Assembly: GCA_030537735.1 (NCBI GenBank)
Contig: JAUNVG010000014.1
Span: 1 to 53,032, forward strand
Source: Actinomycetaceae bacterium
GTDB taxonomy: Bacteria > Actinomycetota > Actinomycetes > Actinomycetales > Actinomycetaceae
Direction of reading: 5' to 3'
DNA length: 53,032 bases
Shown here: positions 1 through 8,875 of the stretch, piece after piece
How the letters are laid out: each line of letters opens with the position of its first letter
Numbering within the stretch: the stretch's first letter is position 1
The notes under the pieces: generated by a model
Told to the model about the DNA's origin: nothing
What the model saw: the letters and a program-made list of their open reading frames with translations, nothing else
The model's database searches: none
Translations under genes and position numbers: made by a program

Positions 1-68
1 GTGTGGCGGGATGAGTAGGGCCTTGCCGTGTAGGGAAGTGCAAGCGTGCGTGTGGAGGTGCGTTTTCG

Positions 69-126
69 CCACTGTGAGGGTTTAGTCCAGTTTTGGGGTT
101 CGTTTTGGATTAATCGCTCACGGTGG
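69..126 (+). repeat. 58-bp palindromic element, copy 1
   Basis: Ends are CCACTGTGAG and CTCACGGTGG, an inverted pair giving a 10-bp stem with one G.U wobble if read as plus-strand RNA. The interior has GGTTTAGTCCAG and GGATTAATCG. Confidence 0.85.
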
Positions 127-240
127 TTGTTAGGTGGCGCTCCTAGCGAGGACGTGGGGCGGGGGGAGCGGGGAATTGCACGGTGAGTGGGGCCTTGCCG
201 TGTGGGGAAGTGCAAGCGTGCGTGTGGGGGTGCGTTTTCG

Positions 241-298
241 CCACTGTGAGGGTTTAGTCCAGTTTTGGGGTTGTTTTTGGATTAATCGCTCACGGTGG
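241..298 (+). repeat. 58-bp palindromic element, copy 2
   Basis: Nearly identical to copy 1 (two interior differences), same terminal inverted pair CCACTGTGAG / CTCACGGTGG, exactly 58 bp. Confidence 0.85.
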
Positions 299-416
299 TT
301 GTTAGGTGGCGCTCCTAGCGAGGACGTGGGGCGGGGTGAGCGGGGAATTGCAGGATGAGTGGGGCCTTGCCGCGTGGGGTGGATAGTACCGGGGTGCGTG
401 TGGGGGTGCGTTTTTG

Positions 417-474
417 CCACTGTGAGGGTTTAGGCCAATTTCATAGGGGTTTTTGGATTAATCGCTCACGGTGG
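417..474 (+). repeat. 58-bp palindromic element, copy 3
   Basis: Same termini and length. The interior is the most diverged in array 1 (TTTAGGCCAATTTCATAGGG), while the 3' half matches copies 1 and 2. Confidence 0.85.
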
Positions 475-530
475 TTGTTAGGTGGGTTTGTAGCGAGGTC
501 AATCAGGCGTTCTTGGCGTCGTTGGATTCG

Positions 531-828
531 ATCGTTCTCGGCACTGAGAACAGCGACGGGGGACTGCGGTAAACCTAGCCTTGAAGATTAGATCTGGTTC
601 TAACGGCCAGACGATAAGCAAGAACCGAAGTGCCAAGAACGTGCGAGGGTGAAAACCCCGACCCGTTTTGCTATCTGCACGACGAGGCCAGATCCTCGCT
701 TTAGGCATATAGGACAAGTGTCATTGGTCCGAGGGAGTTGTCCTTGCGCTGGTGGGGGAAATCGGGATGGAAGTCGGCTCCCCCCGATGTCAGGGTCGGG
801 CAGATTAGGTTGATCTGCCCGACCCTTT
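531..828 (+). ncRNA. Candidate structured RNA of unknown class
   Basis: There is no convincing coding frame, but many local hairpins: GTTCTC/GAGAAC (534-551), GGTTCT/AGAACC (596-626), GTGC/GCAC (641-680) enclosing GGGT-GAAA-ACCC with a GNRA-type tetraloop, CGAGG/CCTCG (683-698), AGGACAA/TTGTCCT (711-744) and two competing stems at 754-788. It ends in a 13-bp terminator-like hairpin at 793-828. I compared it by eye with RNase P RNA, tmRNA, SRP RNA, T-box and common riboswitch cores and saw no match. GC-rich DNA makes chance hairpins, so this is only a candidate. Confidence 0.25.
793..828 (+). terminator. Terminator-like hairpin
   Basis: Perfect 13-bp arms GGGTCGGGCAGAT (793-805) and ATCTGCCCGACCC (813-825), a 7-nt loop and a short TTT tail on the plus strand. 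There is no T tract in the minus direction, so it is better placed to end plus-strand transcription than the trp operon. Confidence 0.5.
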
Positions 829-842
829 GACATGCATATCCC

Positions 843-958
843 CGGTGAGGTCGTATGCGTCGACACTGAGGGGGCGTGGCCGAACAGGCCGGTGAGTCCC
901 CGGTGAGGTCGTGTGCGTCGACACTGAGGGGGCGTGGCCGAACAGGCCGGTGAGTCCC
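843..958. repeat. 58-bp tandem duplication downstream of trpA
   Basis: Two adjacent 58-bp units (843-900 and 901-958) differ at one base (GTATGCG versus GTGTGCG). Each has a GTCGAC palindrome and a GGCC-GAACA-GGCC mini-hairpin. The sequence is unrelated to the other 58-bp element despite the equal length. Nothing codes between here and the trpA stop codon. Confidence 0.85.
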
Positions 959-990
959 CAGTGAGTAACAGCGTCTTCGCCTGGAGTTTC

Positions 991-1782
991 CTAGACGCAG
1001 TTACTCATCGCGGATACGAAGTCCGTGATCTGCTGTTGCAAGGTTTGGGGGTCATCGTGGTGTTGTTCAACGATGGCGACCACGGCGGAACCTGAGATCG
1101 CTCCCTTCGCGCCCAGTGAGAAGACCTGACGCACGTGCTCGGGTTTAGAAATACCGAACCCGACCACTGGGGGAGCAGACTTTAAATCGTTCAAGATGCC
1201 AAGAGTGCGTTGTAAGTCCTCCCAGCGAGCCTCTTGATCCACCCCCGTCACGCCCGCACGGGACGTGACATACACGTAGCCAGCACTCTTTTCGGCTACT
1301 TCTGCCAGGGTGTCTTTCGTAGCAGCGGGCGGCGCTATGAAGATCGGATCCACACCATGAGCGTTCGCCACTTGCGCGAATCGTCCTCCTTCTCGCAAGG
1401 GCACGTCGGCTACTAACACCGAATCCGCTCCACTTTCAGCCGCTCGCGCGTAGAACGTCGATGGCCCTAGTGAGTCCACCAAGTTCGCATACGTAAGCAA
1501 GCCGATGGGCACGCCAGGGTGCCGATCGCGCACCTTACGGATGAGGTCGAACGCTTCATCTGTGTTCACCCCCGCATCGAACGCGCGGATGTGGGCGCGT
1601 TGAATTACCGGACCATCTGCCACGGGATCTGTGAAGGGCAGGCCGAGTTCTAAGGCGCCCGCTCCTGCGGCTATGACCGTGTCCACCAAGTCCAAGAACT
1701 GGTTGGGATTGGGGTCGCCAACCACCAAGAATGGTACGAACGTGGTGGCAGATGTCGCGAAGAGTTCGTCATAGCGGTTCAT
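991..1782 (-). CDS. trpA: Tryptophan synthase alpha subunit
   Basis: Splits indole-3-glycerol phosphate into indole and glyceraldehyde 3-phosphate and channels indole to TrpB in the alpha2-beta2 complex. It is a 263-residue TIM barrel, close to the usual length. The catalytic Glu45 and Asp56 lie in the motif [14 protein letters not shown], and the phosphate-binding GFGIS is near residue 210. The ATG overlaps the trpB stop by 4 nt (ATGA), implying translational coupling. It is the last gene of the trp operon. I see no clear U-tract terminator directly after it. Confidence 0.95.
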   Translation of the reverse strand: MNRYDELFATSATTFVPFLVVGDPNPNQFLDLVDTVIAAGAGALELGLPFTDPVADGPVIQRAHIRAFDAGVNTDEAFDLIRKVRDRHPGVPIGLLTYANLVDSLGPSTFYARAAESGADSVLVADVPLREGGRFAQVANAHGVDPIFIAPPAATKDTLAEVAEKSAGYVYVTSRAGVTGVDQEARWEDLQRTLGILNDLKSAPPVVGFGISKPEHVRQVFSLGAKGAISGSAVVAIVEQHHDDPQTLQQQITDFVSAMSNCV

Positions 1783-3269
1783 CGCAAGTTCCTCCTCACA
1801 CTGTTTACGGGGGGTTCCGAAGTTGTTTCTATGGGGGTTGTTACGGGGGTTTCGACAATCGGATTCTTGCTGCCCGGAGCGGGAGCTTCCTGCGCAGTGC
1901 TCGGCCCGGTTCCCTCCGCAGTGCTCGGCCCGGTTCCGTTTGGTTCGCGAGCTTGTAACACTTGACCCAAGAGCTCGGCCAGAACCGCTTCACCATACGG
2001 GTCCCCCAGCCGTTCCAACTCCGCTTGCACGTGGGCTACATCCTTATCCCCCCTTCCCGACAAGGACACAACCAAGTTCGTCCCCGATGGAGCTTCCTTC
2101 GCCCGTTTTAGTGCATAGGCGAGGGCGTGGGCGGACTCCAACGCGGGAATGATGCCTTCAAAACGAGACAGCGCGATAAATGCGCCCAAGGCTTCGCGGT
2201 CAGTCACGCCGACGTACTGCGCGCGCCCCGTCGCGTGCAGGTGAGCGTGCTGGGGGCCTACCGCGGGGTAATCCAGTCCCGCAGAGATGGAGTGGGACTC
2301 ACAAACTTGACCTTGATCCGTGCGCATGACGTATGTGCGCGCTCCGTGCAACACACCCGTTTGCTCAGCGTGGATGGCAGCCCCGTGCTTGGTAGTGTGC
2401 AAACCTTCACCGGCAGGCTCCACGCCCGTGAGTGCCACAGCATCCTCGTCAATGAAATCGGCGAATATTCCTATCGCGTTGGAACCGCCTCCGACACACG
2501 CGATGACTTCGTTTGGTAGGCGGCCGGTGCGCTCGCGGATTTGGTCTTTCGTTTCCGTGGAGATGACGCGGTGGAACTCGCGCACGAGCGTGGGGAACGG
2601 GTGCGGGCCAGCAGCCGTGCCTAGCAGATAGTGGGAATCTTGGAACGTAGCTGTCCAGTCGCGCAACGCTTCATTGACTGCGTCTTTGAGCGTGCCGGAA
2701 CCGGAATCGACAGCCACCACGTTCGCGCCCATGAGCTTCATCCGATACACGTTCGGCGCTTGGCGCTGTACATCCAGCTTGCCCATATAAATCGTGCATT
2801 CTAAGCCCAGCAGCGCACACGCCAGCGCCGTCGCTGTACCGTGCTGGCCCGCACCCGTTTCCGCAATAATGCGGGACTTACCCATACGCTTGGCTAGCAA
2901 AGCCTGAGCGAGCACCTGGTTAGTCTTATGCGCACCACCGTGAACCAAGTCTTCGCGCTTGAGGAAAATCCGCACGCCCTTGATGCGTGACCCGTCTTCC
3001 TGCAGTGGCAGGTTGCGGCATTCCGTTAGGGGAGTAGGGCGACCCAAGTAGTTCTTGAGCAGTTCATCGAGTTCCGCTTTGAAGCTTTCGTCCTGCATTG
3101 CGTCGATGAAGGCGTCTTCGAGTTGGTCGAGGGCGGGCATGAGCAGTTCGGGGACAAACTGGCCTCCGAACTCGCCAAAGTATGCGGACAGTCGTGGGTG
3201 CTTCTTGTTGCCCGCAGTTGCGGTGTTGCCCCTGTCGAGTTGGGATTCATTCGTAGATAGGTCAGTCAT
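1779..3269 (-). CDS. trpB: Tryptophan synthase beta subunit with repeat-bearing C-terminal tail
   Basis: PLP enzyme joining indole and serine to make tryptophan. The PLP lysine is in GGAHKTNQ (Lys115), the conserved ETGAGQHG follows (Glu137), and GGGSNAIG binds the cofactor phosphate. I start at the ATG at 3269 (MTDLSTNES). An in-frame extension upstream would run through trpC/F and has no homology. The ATG overlaps the trpC/F stop by 8 nt (ATGACTGA). The core resembles enteric TrpB throughout. At 496 residues it is longer than the usual ~400: the tail after [10 protein letters not shown] is Pro/Thr-rich and holds GTGPSTAE/Q twice, from a 24-bp tandem repeat at 1894-1941. Confidence 0.95.
   Translation of the reverse strand: MTDLSTNESQLDRGNTATAGNKKHPRLSAYFGEFGGQFVPELLMPALDQLEDAFIDAMQDESFKAELDELLKNYLGRPTPLTECRNLPLQEDGSRIKGVRIFLKREDLVHGGAHKTNQVLAQALLAKRMGKSRIIAETGAGQHGTATALACALLGLECTIYMGKLDVQRQAPNVYRMKLMGANVVAVDSGSGTLKDAVNEALRDWTATFQDSHYLLGTAAGPHPFPTLVREFHRVISTETKDQIRERTGRLPNEVIACVGGGSNAIGIFADFIDEDAVALTGVEPAGEGLHTTKHGAAIHAEQTGVLHGARTYVMRTDQGQVCESHSISAGLDYPAVGPQHAHLHATGRAQYVGVTDREALGAFIALSRFEGIIPALESAHALAYALKRAKEAPSGTNLVVSLSGRGDKDVAHVQAELERLGDPYGEAVLAELLGQVLQAREPNGTGPSTAEGTGPSTAQEAPAPGSKNPIVETPVTTPIETTSEPPVNSVRRNLR
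1894..1941 (-). repeat. 24-bp in-frame tandem repeat in trpB tail
   Basis: The unit starting GCAGTGCTCGGCCCGGTTCC occurs at 1894 and 1918. The period is 8 codons, so the reading frame is kept. Confidence 0.8.
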
Positions 3270-5004
3270 TGATGGCGTCTTCCTGGCTCGTAGAAATATT
3301 AGAAGTCGGATCCCCAGTGCCGGGGCTAGCCGGGGGCTGCGGGTGGTCGGCGTCAACGGGGCTTGCCACGGAGGGCGGACGGCCACCGTTAACGGGACTC
3401 GCCGTTGCGGGCGGGTGGTCGGCGTCAACGGGGCTTACCACGGCGGGCCGGCGGCCACCGACAACAGGTCGCGCCGTGGCGGGCGGGTGGTGAATGGCGG
3501 AAAAAGCTTGACGGATTTTCTCCGGCGATTTTCGTCCGGCAGGGGCGTCGTCGAACTCTAAACGAGAGTTCATGTCCACCCCGCCGGCCCCTAACGCCAA
3601 AGCTTCGGCGGCGTTGTCAGCACCGATACCGCCAGCTAGCAGGATCTTTTCACGCCCATCTTTCGGCAAGGTTGTCCAGTCAAAGACTTCGCCGCTACCA
3701 CCACCCGAATCAGCGACCACGTGGTCTACGACATCTTCAGCTAACAACAGGGGCAACACCCCTCCAGCGGAAGCGTTCGTGCGACTAAGGGCCGCGGGGT
3801 CACCGGCCCGCAGGTCAGCCGCACCGGCCCGCAGGTCCAAAGCTCGCCAAAGCTGCCAGCCCTGGGGCACAACTTCGCGGACGGCGCGCAACCAAGCCAG
3901 CTCATCTTGGGGATCTTCCGACACAGACGAAGCGTGCAGTTGAATCGCAAACGGCGCTGCAACGTCCTCGGAATCAAAAGCGAACGCAAAGTCCTGAACG
4001 AGCCGGCTAATGGCGTCCAGATCGCGTTCGCGAGTCACGACCACGTAATCTAAGCCCGGCACGTGGCGAGCGATACCGGCGGCCTGGGTGGCCGTAATGA
4101 AACGCGGCGAGCCCTGCACCGGGATGAACCCGCCGAACTTCGCACCTCCATCTAGCGCTGCCTGGGCGGCCTCCACGGTGGTCAAGCCGCAAACCTTCGA
4201 TGCACCAAACAACAGTTCCCGGCACGCCTTATCCACATCGGGCTGGCCAGAGAGTTGACTGCCAACCAAGAAAGCACTCACGTGCGGGCTGATCGTGCGC
4301 AGCGTGTGGTGATTCTTAATACCTGACTCGGCCACGATCACCGTCTGGTCATCAAAGTAGGTCGCCAGGTGAGCTGAGCGCGACAGGTCAATCGACAAGT
4401 CATGCAAGTTCCGATGATTGATACCTACGATCCGTGCGCCCAATCCCACAGCCCGGTCGGCCTCCGCTTCGGATGCGACCTCCGTTAAGACGTCCAATCC
4501 CAGTTCGTTCGCCACCTGCGCCAGCGCGCGGTATTGGTCATCGTTCAGGACGCTAAGCATGAGCAAGGCCGCGTCGGCCCCGAAATGGCGGGCGACCACT
4601 AGCTGGGCGGGGTCGATAATGAAATCCTTGCAGAGCACGGGGCAGCTTGTTACCGCGCGCACGGCCTGCAAATGCGCATAGTCGCCGCCGAAATAGTCCG
4701 GTTCGCACAGCACAGAAATCGCATCCGCATAATGAGCGTAAACCTGAGCCAGTTCAGCCGGATTGTAGTTTGGTCGAATCAGACCGAGCGAGGGCGAAGC
4801 CCCCTTACATTCCATAATCATGCGGGCCGTGCCGCGCTTGCCGCCACCCAAAGCGTCATATAAGGATCGGTCTGACTTCGCAGGTTTCAGGTCGCGAGCC
4901 AAGTTGCGAATCTGTGGCAGGCGCTGCTTGCGAGAGCGTACAATGCGATCCAAAATCGTTTCGTCTCCACCGGCCTTCATCGGTTGGAATGGGCTCTCAC
5001 TCAT
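3262..5004 (-). CDS. trpCF: Bifunctional indole-3-glycerol phosphate synthase / phosphoribosylanthranilate isomerase
   Basis: Fusion catalysing two consecutive steps: isomerisation of phosphoribosylanthranilate (TrpF) and ring closure to indole-3-glycerol phosphate (TrpC). TrpC is N-terminal ([31 protein letters not shown]) and TrpF follows from SKVCGLT to [11 protein letters not shown] and GVDMNS. The order and many motifs match E. coli TrpCF; most actinobacteria have a separate TrpC and use PriA. The start at 5004 is preferred: it has AGGTGG 5 nt upstream and overlaps the trpD stop by 8 nt (ATGAGTGA), mirroring the overlap with trpB; ATGs at 5022-5025 are possible. The C-terminal ~80 residues are a Pro/Ala/Asp-rich tail from a 72-bp tandem repeat. 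Confidence 0.93.
   Translation of the reverse strand: MSESPFQPMKAGGDETILDRIVRSRKQRLPQIRNLARDLKPAKSDRSLYDALGGGKRGTARMIMECKGASPSLGLIRPNYNPAELAQVYAHYADAISVLCEPDYFGGDYAHLQAVRAVTSCPVLCKDFIIDPAQLVVARHFGADAALLMLSVLNDDQYRALAQVANELGLDVLTEVASEAEADRAVGLGARIVGINHRNLHDLSIDLSRSAHLATYFDDQTVIVAESGIKNHHTLRTISPHVSAFLVGSQLSGQPDVDKACRELLFGASKVCGLTTVEAAQAALDGGAKFGGFIPVQGSPRFITATQAAGIARHVPGLDYVVVTRERDLDAISRLVQDFAFAFDSEDVAAPFAIQLHASSVSEDPQDELAWLRAVREVVPQGWQLWRALDLRAGAADLRAGDPAALSRTNASAGGVLPLLLAEDVVDHVVADSGGGSGEVFDWTTLPKDGREKILLAGGIGADNAAEALALGAGGVDMNSRLEFDDAPAGRKSPEKIRQAFSAIHHPPATARPVVGGRRPAVVSPVDADHPPATASPVNGGRPPSVASPVDADHPQPPASPGTGDPTSNISTSQEDAIND
3341..3490 (-). repeat. 72-bp in-frame tandem repeat in trpC/F tail
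   Basis: The unit starting GGGTGGTCGGCGTCAACGGG recurs at 3341 and 3413, with a partial third at 3485. The period is 24 codons. It encodes the degenerate [13 protein letters not shown] repeats. Confidence 0.8.
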
Positions 5005-6070
5005 CTTGACCACCTGATGCATCACTAGGTTCCGCGCCCGTTGAGAGTGTGGTGGAATCCTCGCCAGGTGCGGCCTTGGGGTCAGCTAAAGATTCCACAT
5101 AGTTCACCACGCCACCAGCGGCCAGGGTATCTAGCGCGAACTCCGTGCCCTCGCGCAGAGTTTCAACCCGGCCAGCCAGGTAGGCCAAAGCACCGGCATT
5201 CACTGCGATCGCGGCTCGGTGAGCCGGCGAGCCTTCACCCGCCAGAGCCGCCATCAGCGCTTCCGCGTTTTGTGCCGTCTCACCACCGCGTAAGTCCTCC
5301 ACCTCGAACTTCGCGATACCTAACTGCTGGGGGGTAACCGTGTAGTGGCGGACGGCTCCGTCCTGGACTTCCCAAACACTAGACTCCCCGTGAACGGCGA
5401 TCTCGTCTAATCCCAACCCGTTGACGACCAGTGCGCGCGGACGATTCAAAGTGGCAAGCACTTGGGCCACAATCGGTGCGTGACGGATGTTCGCCACTCC
5501 CATGAGCTGACCCGCTAGGGGAGCTGGATTCAGCAACGGCCCGAGCGTGTTGAACAGGGTTGGCACACCCAACGCCGACCGCACAGGCATGACGCGCTTG
5601 ACAGCTGGATGGTAGAACGGCGCGAACAGGAACACGAAGTTCTTTTCTTCCAACACGCGCGCAGCTTCTTCCGGCGGATAGTCCAAACGGATGCCTTGAT
5701 ATTCGAGGACGTCTGCCGACCCGGTTTTAGACGACACCGACCGGTTGCCGTGTTTGGCCATGGGGATGCCCACCGAGGCAGCCAACAGGGCAGCGCCGGT
5801 GGAAATGTTTATCGTGCCCGCCTGGTCGCCACCTGTGCCCGCCGAGTCGTAGCACGCGACGTTCGTATCCAAGGTGACCGCAGCGTCCAAGAAAGCCGCG
5901 GCTGCTCCGGCGATCTCGTTGACGGACTCACCCCGTTCGCGCATGGTTGCTAAGACTGCGGCAGTTTGGATCTCATCGACTTGGCCTTGCGCGATGTCTG
6001 TAAACAACTGGTGTGCCTGGTCGAAAGTTAACTTCGATCCGTTCAAAAAATCTTTCACTAAATCAGACAT
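4997..6070 (-). CDS. trpD: Anthranilate phosphoribosyltransferase
   Basis: Transfers phosphoribose from PRPP to anthranilate, the second committed step. At 357 residues it is close to the usual length, with the PRPP/anthranilate motifs SAGTGGD, NISTG and KHGNRSVSSKTGSADVLE. It is a separate gene, not fused to trpG as in E. coli. It begins 35 nt after trpG, and its 3' end overlaps trpC/F by 8 nt. The last ~20 residues are Asp/Ser-rich and less conserved. Confidence 0.95.
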   Translation of the reverse strand: MSDLVKDFLNGSKLTFDQAHQLFTDIAQGQVDEIQTAAVLATMRERGESVNEIAGAAAAFLDAAVTLDTNVACYDSAGTGGDQAGTINISTGAALLAASVGIPMAKHGNRSVSSKTGSADVLEYQGIRLDYPPEEAARVLEEKNFVFLFAPFYHPAVKRVMPVRSALGVPTLFNTLGPLLNPAPLAGQLMGVANIRHAPIVAQVLATLNRPRALVVNGLGLDEIAVHGESSVWEVQDGAVRHYTVTPQQLGIAKFEVEDLRGGETAQNAEALMAALAGEGSPAHRAAIAVNAGALAYLAGRVETLREGTEFALDTLAAGGVVNYVESLADPKAAPGEDSTTLSTGAEPSDASGGQDE

Positions 6071-6105
6071 GAGTACTACTTTCTGTGTTCATAAGAAAAA
6101 GGGGG

Positions 6106-6831
6106 TTAAGACTGGTTTCTGAGCGGTTTTGCAACCGTCGCCCGATTCGGGGTCTCAGTGGAGGGCGGGGCAGACGTTCTCGACGCGGTGCCGGAGTCAG
6201 CGGGGGTGCCGCCTGCTCCCGGCGCGGTGCCGGAGTCAGCGGGGGTGCCGCCTGCGCCCAGCAAAGACTCCAAAGTGTCGCGCATCATTTCCATACCGCG
6301 CAAGGTTAGAACCGACTCGGGGTGGAACTGCAGGCCCACAGCTGGCTGATTATCCCAACGAGCGGCCATGACAATGCCGTCAATCGTGGCCAGCGGCGTC
6401 AAACTATCAGGCAGCGTGCGCGTGCCCAACGAGTGGTAGCGGGCAACACTGAGCTCAATAGGCTGGCCTTGACAAGACCGGAAAACCGGGTCGCGCATAC
6501 CAGCCGCAGTTAGTTGCAGTTCCTGGCTTTTTCCATGAACCGCACCCACCGGGCCGACGCGGCCTCCTGCCACTTCAATAAGAGCTTGAAAACCCAAACA
6601 AATCCCCAACACGGGCACGTTTCCAACGCAACGGGCAGTCAGCTCCAGCAGACACCCCGCATCCGCGGGCGCACCCGGCCCGGGGGATAGGCACACCAAG
6701 TCCGGGTTGGCCTCTAACACGTCGTCGGCCCGAACCGTGTTCCGCATGACGCGCACCTCGTGGCCGAGTTCTTCAAACTGGCTGACCAGGTTGTACACGA
6801 AGGAGTCTTGGTTATCTAAAACGACGATCAT
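6106..6831 (-). CDS. trpG: Anthranilate synthase component II (glutamine amidotransferase)
   Basis: Supplies ammonia from glutamine to TrpE. It is a class I amidotransferase with nucleophile Cys in GICLG, catalytic His/Glu in QFHPES, and SPGPGAP. The ATG overlaps the trpE stop by 4 nt (ATGA), fitting equimolar synthesis of the two subunits. The enzyme is complete by about residue 190. It is followed by a ~50-residue low-complexity tail with GAGGTPADSGTA twice, from a 39-bp tandem repeat at 6185-6262. The tail is not part of the family and is probably disordered. Confidence 0.95.
   Translation of the reverse strand: MIVVLDNQDSFVYNLVSQFEELGHEVRVMRNTVRADDVLEANPDLVCLSPGPGAPADAGCLLELTARCVGNVPVLGICLGFQALIEVAGGRVGPVGAVHGKSQELQLTAAGMRDPVFRSCQGQPIELSVARYHSLGTRTLPDSLTPLATIDGIVMAARWDNQPAVGLQFHPESVLTLRGMEMMRDTLESLLGAGGTPADSGTAPGAGGTPADSGTASRTSAPPSTETPNRATVAKPLRNQS
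6185..6262 (-). repeat. 39-bp in-frame tandem repeat in trpG tail
   Basis: The unit starting GCGGTGCCGGAGTCAGCGGG occurs at 6185 and 6224. The period is 13 codons. Confidence 0.8.
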
Positions 6832-8783
6832 CGTGCCACCTCCAAACGGGCGTGTTGTGATTGCGCAATCGCATCCAGGACGGCGCTGGCTTTGAACCGG
6901 GTTTCGTTGGCTTCCGATTCAGCCACGGAATCTGCAACCACGCCTGCCCCAGCGGTGACGTGCGCGGTTGCGTCCGTGACCAGGGCGGAGCGGATGACGA
7001 TGCAAGAATCAAACGACCCGTCCGCCGCCAAATACCCCACGGCACCGCCGTAGAGTCCGCGCGCTCCTTGCTCGGTGGCTCGGATCAGTCGCGTGGCTTC
7101 GATTTTCGGTGCGCCCGTGAGCGTGCCCATGTTCATGCACGCCCGGTATGCGTCCAGTGCATCCAACCCGTCCGCCAGCGTGGCGTTCACGGTGGACACC
7201 AGGTGCGACACGTGGGAGTAGTGTTCCACGCCGAGCAGTTGACTCACGTGGCGCGATCCCGGCACCGCGATACGAGCTAAGTCGTTGCGTGCTAAGTCCA
7301 CTAACATGACGTGCTCGGCTGTTTCTTTTGCGTCTAGTCGCAGCGAAAGTTCCGTGCGCACATCCGATTCGTGATTGTACGATCCATTTATTTTCTTACG
7401 AGGACGTGTCCCCGCGATGGGGTGGACGCACACTTGTCGGGTGGGTGCGTCGAACTTCAGGCAAGATTCCGGGCTTGCCCCAAAAACGGTAGCGTGCTTG
7501 GCGGCGAAGTAGAACATGTAGGGGCTGGGGTTGACTTCTCGCAGTACCGCGTAAGCCTTTGCTGGATCGGGGCAGGGGAGGCGGAATGTGCGGGAGGGAA
7601 CGACTTGGAAAATGTCTCCCGCTTGAATGTGGTTTTGTAAGTTAATGACAGCGGCGATGAAGTCCTCATCCCTCACATTGGGCACCGCTTGAATCGTGTG
7701 TGCGTCCCCGCCAGTAACCGCTGTGGCTGCAGTTTCGCCTTTGGGCTCTGCGGCGGTTTCGGCTGCCGCTTTAGTTTCCGAGCCGGACGGCAACGCGGAT
7801 GCTGATAAATCAGAGGGAGCTTGGGCGTACAGCAGTTGCTTTAAATCTGCGGCTTCGTCCTCATCCATGTCCATCAGCCCCACGATGCTGGCACTGTGTT
7901 TTCTATGGTCGAAGGCGAGGACGCGGGCGGGGACTAGGAACTCGAAGTCCGCGAAGTCTTGCGACTTTTGTACGGGCGGTAGTTGTTCGAAGGAGTCAAT
8001 GAAGTCGAACCCGAAAGCTCCCGCGACAACTGGCACGTGCGGTGGCAGGCCGGACAGGGACGTAATGAAGGTACTTAACGCCCGCAACACATCCAGCGGG
8101 TTCGGTTCACGCAGGCGCCGGGCTTCATCCGAGTGAGTTGAGGGCGGAAACTCCAAGCAGACACGCGCGTGATCGACCTGGGTGACAAACGCTTGCAAAC
8201 TGGTAGCAACGTGGTTCAGCAGGTCTTGGGCGCGCTTCCGAAACGCGGCGTGTGCTCGGGTGGGGATGCCACTTGGCTCACAGCTTTCCACTTCCACCCT
8301 AAGATCCGTGCATCGCGCATACGCCAATGGAGCGTAAGCAATCATAGAGCTGGTGGAGGTCGTACCCACCAAGTCTGCGGTCTCTAACAGCAAGTGGGAG
8401 GCGCATCGGGGCGCTAGTGCTTGGCGCACCTGGGAGGCTTCCACGTGTATGTTGCTCAGCTTGAACACGTGGGCGCCGGCGGTGCGGCCGCGCGGTTGGG
8501 CGGGCGTACTCGGGTCGGCGGACTCAGACGTGGCGCACGCGGCGCTGCCAGTCGGCAAACTCGTGGCGCTCGGGGCGGACTCAGACGTGGCGCTCGCGGC
8601 GCTGCCAGTCGGGAAACTCGTGGCGCTCGCGGCGGACTCAGACGTGGCGCTGCCAGACGCGGCGCTCGTGGCGCACGCCTGGTGGGCAGGTGCGGCGTGG
8701 GGCTGCTCGGACCGGTCAGGATCCGTAGGTCGTGAAGGCAAAGGGACTCCTCTGGGTTGGCAGTCGCTATGAGCCGTGTCCAT
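6828..8783 (-). CDS. trpE: Anthranilate synthase component I with low-complexity N-terminus
   Basis: Converts chorismate to anthranilate with TrpG ammonia. The feedback site motif LLLETADL (131-138) suggests inhibition by tryptophan. The chorismate-binding core is intact: FQVVPSR, NPSPYMF, PIAGTRPR, DLARNDLARI, MGTLTGAPK, GGAVGY and AGAGVVADSV. Wording is close to enteric TrpE. It has 651 residues against a usual ~520 because of a Ser/Ala/Thr-rich repeat segment at about 35-92 and an Ala/Glu-rich linker before the catalytic domain. I use the ATG at 8783; a GTG at 8795 is in frame but sits close to the attenuator U tract. No strong ribosome-binding site is visible. Confidence 0.93.
   Translation of the reverse strand: MDTAHSDCQPRGVPLPSRPTDPDRSEQPHAAPAHQACATSAASGSATSESAASATSFPTGSAASATSESAPSATSLPTGSAACATSESADPSTPAQPRGRTAGAHVFKLSNIHVEASQVRQALAPRCASHLLLETADLVGTTSTSSMIAYAPLAYARCTDLRVEVESCEPSGIPTRAHAAFRKRAQDLLNHVATSLQAFVTQVDHARVCLEFPPSTHSDEARRLREPNPLDVLRALSTFITSLSGLPPHVPVVAGAFGFDFIDSFEQLPPVQKSQDFADFEFLVPARVLAFDHRKHSASIVGLMDMDEDEAADLKQLLYAQAPSDLSASALPSGSETKAAAETAAEPKGETAATAVTGGDAHTIQAVPNVRDEDFIAAVINLQNHIQAGDIFQVVPSRTFRLPCPDPAKAYAVLREVNPSPYMFYFAAKHATVFGASPESCLKFDAPTRQVCVHPIAGTRPRKKINGSYNHESDVRTELSLRLDAKETAEHVMLVDLARNDLARIAVPGSRHVSQLLGVEHYSHVSHLVSTVNATLADGLDALDAYRACMNMGTLTGAPKIEATRLIRATEQGARGLYGGAVGYLAADGSFDSCIVIRSALVTDATAHVTAGAGVVADSVAESEANETRFKASAVLDAIAQSQHARLEVAR
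8520..8656 (-). repeat. 57-bp in-frame tandem repeat in trpE N-terminus
   Basis: The unit starting GGACTCAGACGTGGCGC occurs at 8520, 8577 and partly at 8634. The period is 19 codons. It encodes the repeated ATSESA-SATS-PTGSAA segments. Confidence 0.85.
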
Positions 8784-8804
8784 TAGCGAGTCCACTTTTA
8801 CATG

Positions 8805-8829
8805 AAAAAAAGGCCCGCCAATGCGAGCC
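8805..8829 (-). terminator. trp attenuator terminator (segments 3:4)
   Basis: On the minus strand GGCTCGC-ATTG-GCGGGCC forms a 7-bp stem with one G.U pair, followed by seven T residues (8811-8805). It lies between trpL and trpE and is the default termination hairpin. Confidence 0.9.
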
Positions 8830-8875
8830 AGCGACGTTTTTGGGGACGACTTCGAATGACTCGCTTATGCGAGCC
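8823..8875 (-). promoter_or_regulatory. trp attenuator: anti-antiterminator and antiterminator pairings
   Basis: Segment 1 (TGGCTCGC, overlapping the last Trp and Leu codons of trpL) and segment 3 (TGGCTCGC, 8823-8830) are the same sequence. Both are complementary to segment 2 (GCGAGTCA, 8857-8864). A ribosome stalled on the three Trp codons covers segment 1, frees segment 2 to pair with segment 3 and prevents the terminator. With ample Trp, 1:2 and 3:4 form. The geometry is that of the classical enteric attenuator. Confidence 0.88.

Larger units (their letters stand above)
1..515 (+). repeat. Array 1: three tandem units carrying the 58-bp palindromic element
   Basis: The stretch is built from tandem units of about 172-176 bp. 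Each holds a conserved 58-bp palindromic element (69, 241, 417) and a G-rich spacer with recurring motifs such as GGGGCCTTGCCG, GTGGGGAAGTGCAA and GCGAGGACGTGGGGCGGGG. The window begins inside the array, so more units may lie upstream. The open frames here have no recognisable product and shift between units, so I treat the region as non-coding. It lies beyond the 3' end of the minus-strand trp operon. Confidence 0.8.

Noticed and set aside
1..515. CRISPR array, because repeats recur at regular intervals
   Set aside because: The spacers are themselves repeats of each other, the unit length is 124-176 bp, and no cas gene is nearby.
641..672. T-box-like segment GGGTGAAAACCCCGACCCG
   Set aside because: It resembles the T-box antiterminator only superficially: the TGGTACCGCG core and specifier loop are missing and no synthetase gene follows.
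134..866. Short reading frames of 60-96 codons in the leftmost kilobase
   Set aside because: They arise from repeat units and G-rich sequence, lack ribosome-binding sites and have no recognisable protein features.
3270..3428. Longer TrpB starting inside the trpC/F tail
   Set aside because: The extra residues are the out-of-frame translation of the trpC/F repeat tail. The coupled ATG at 3269 fits better.
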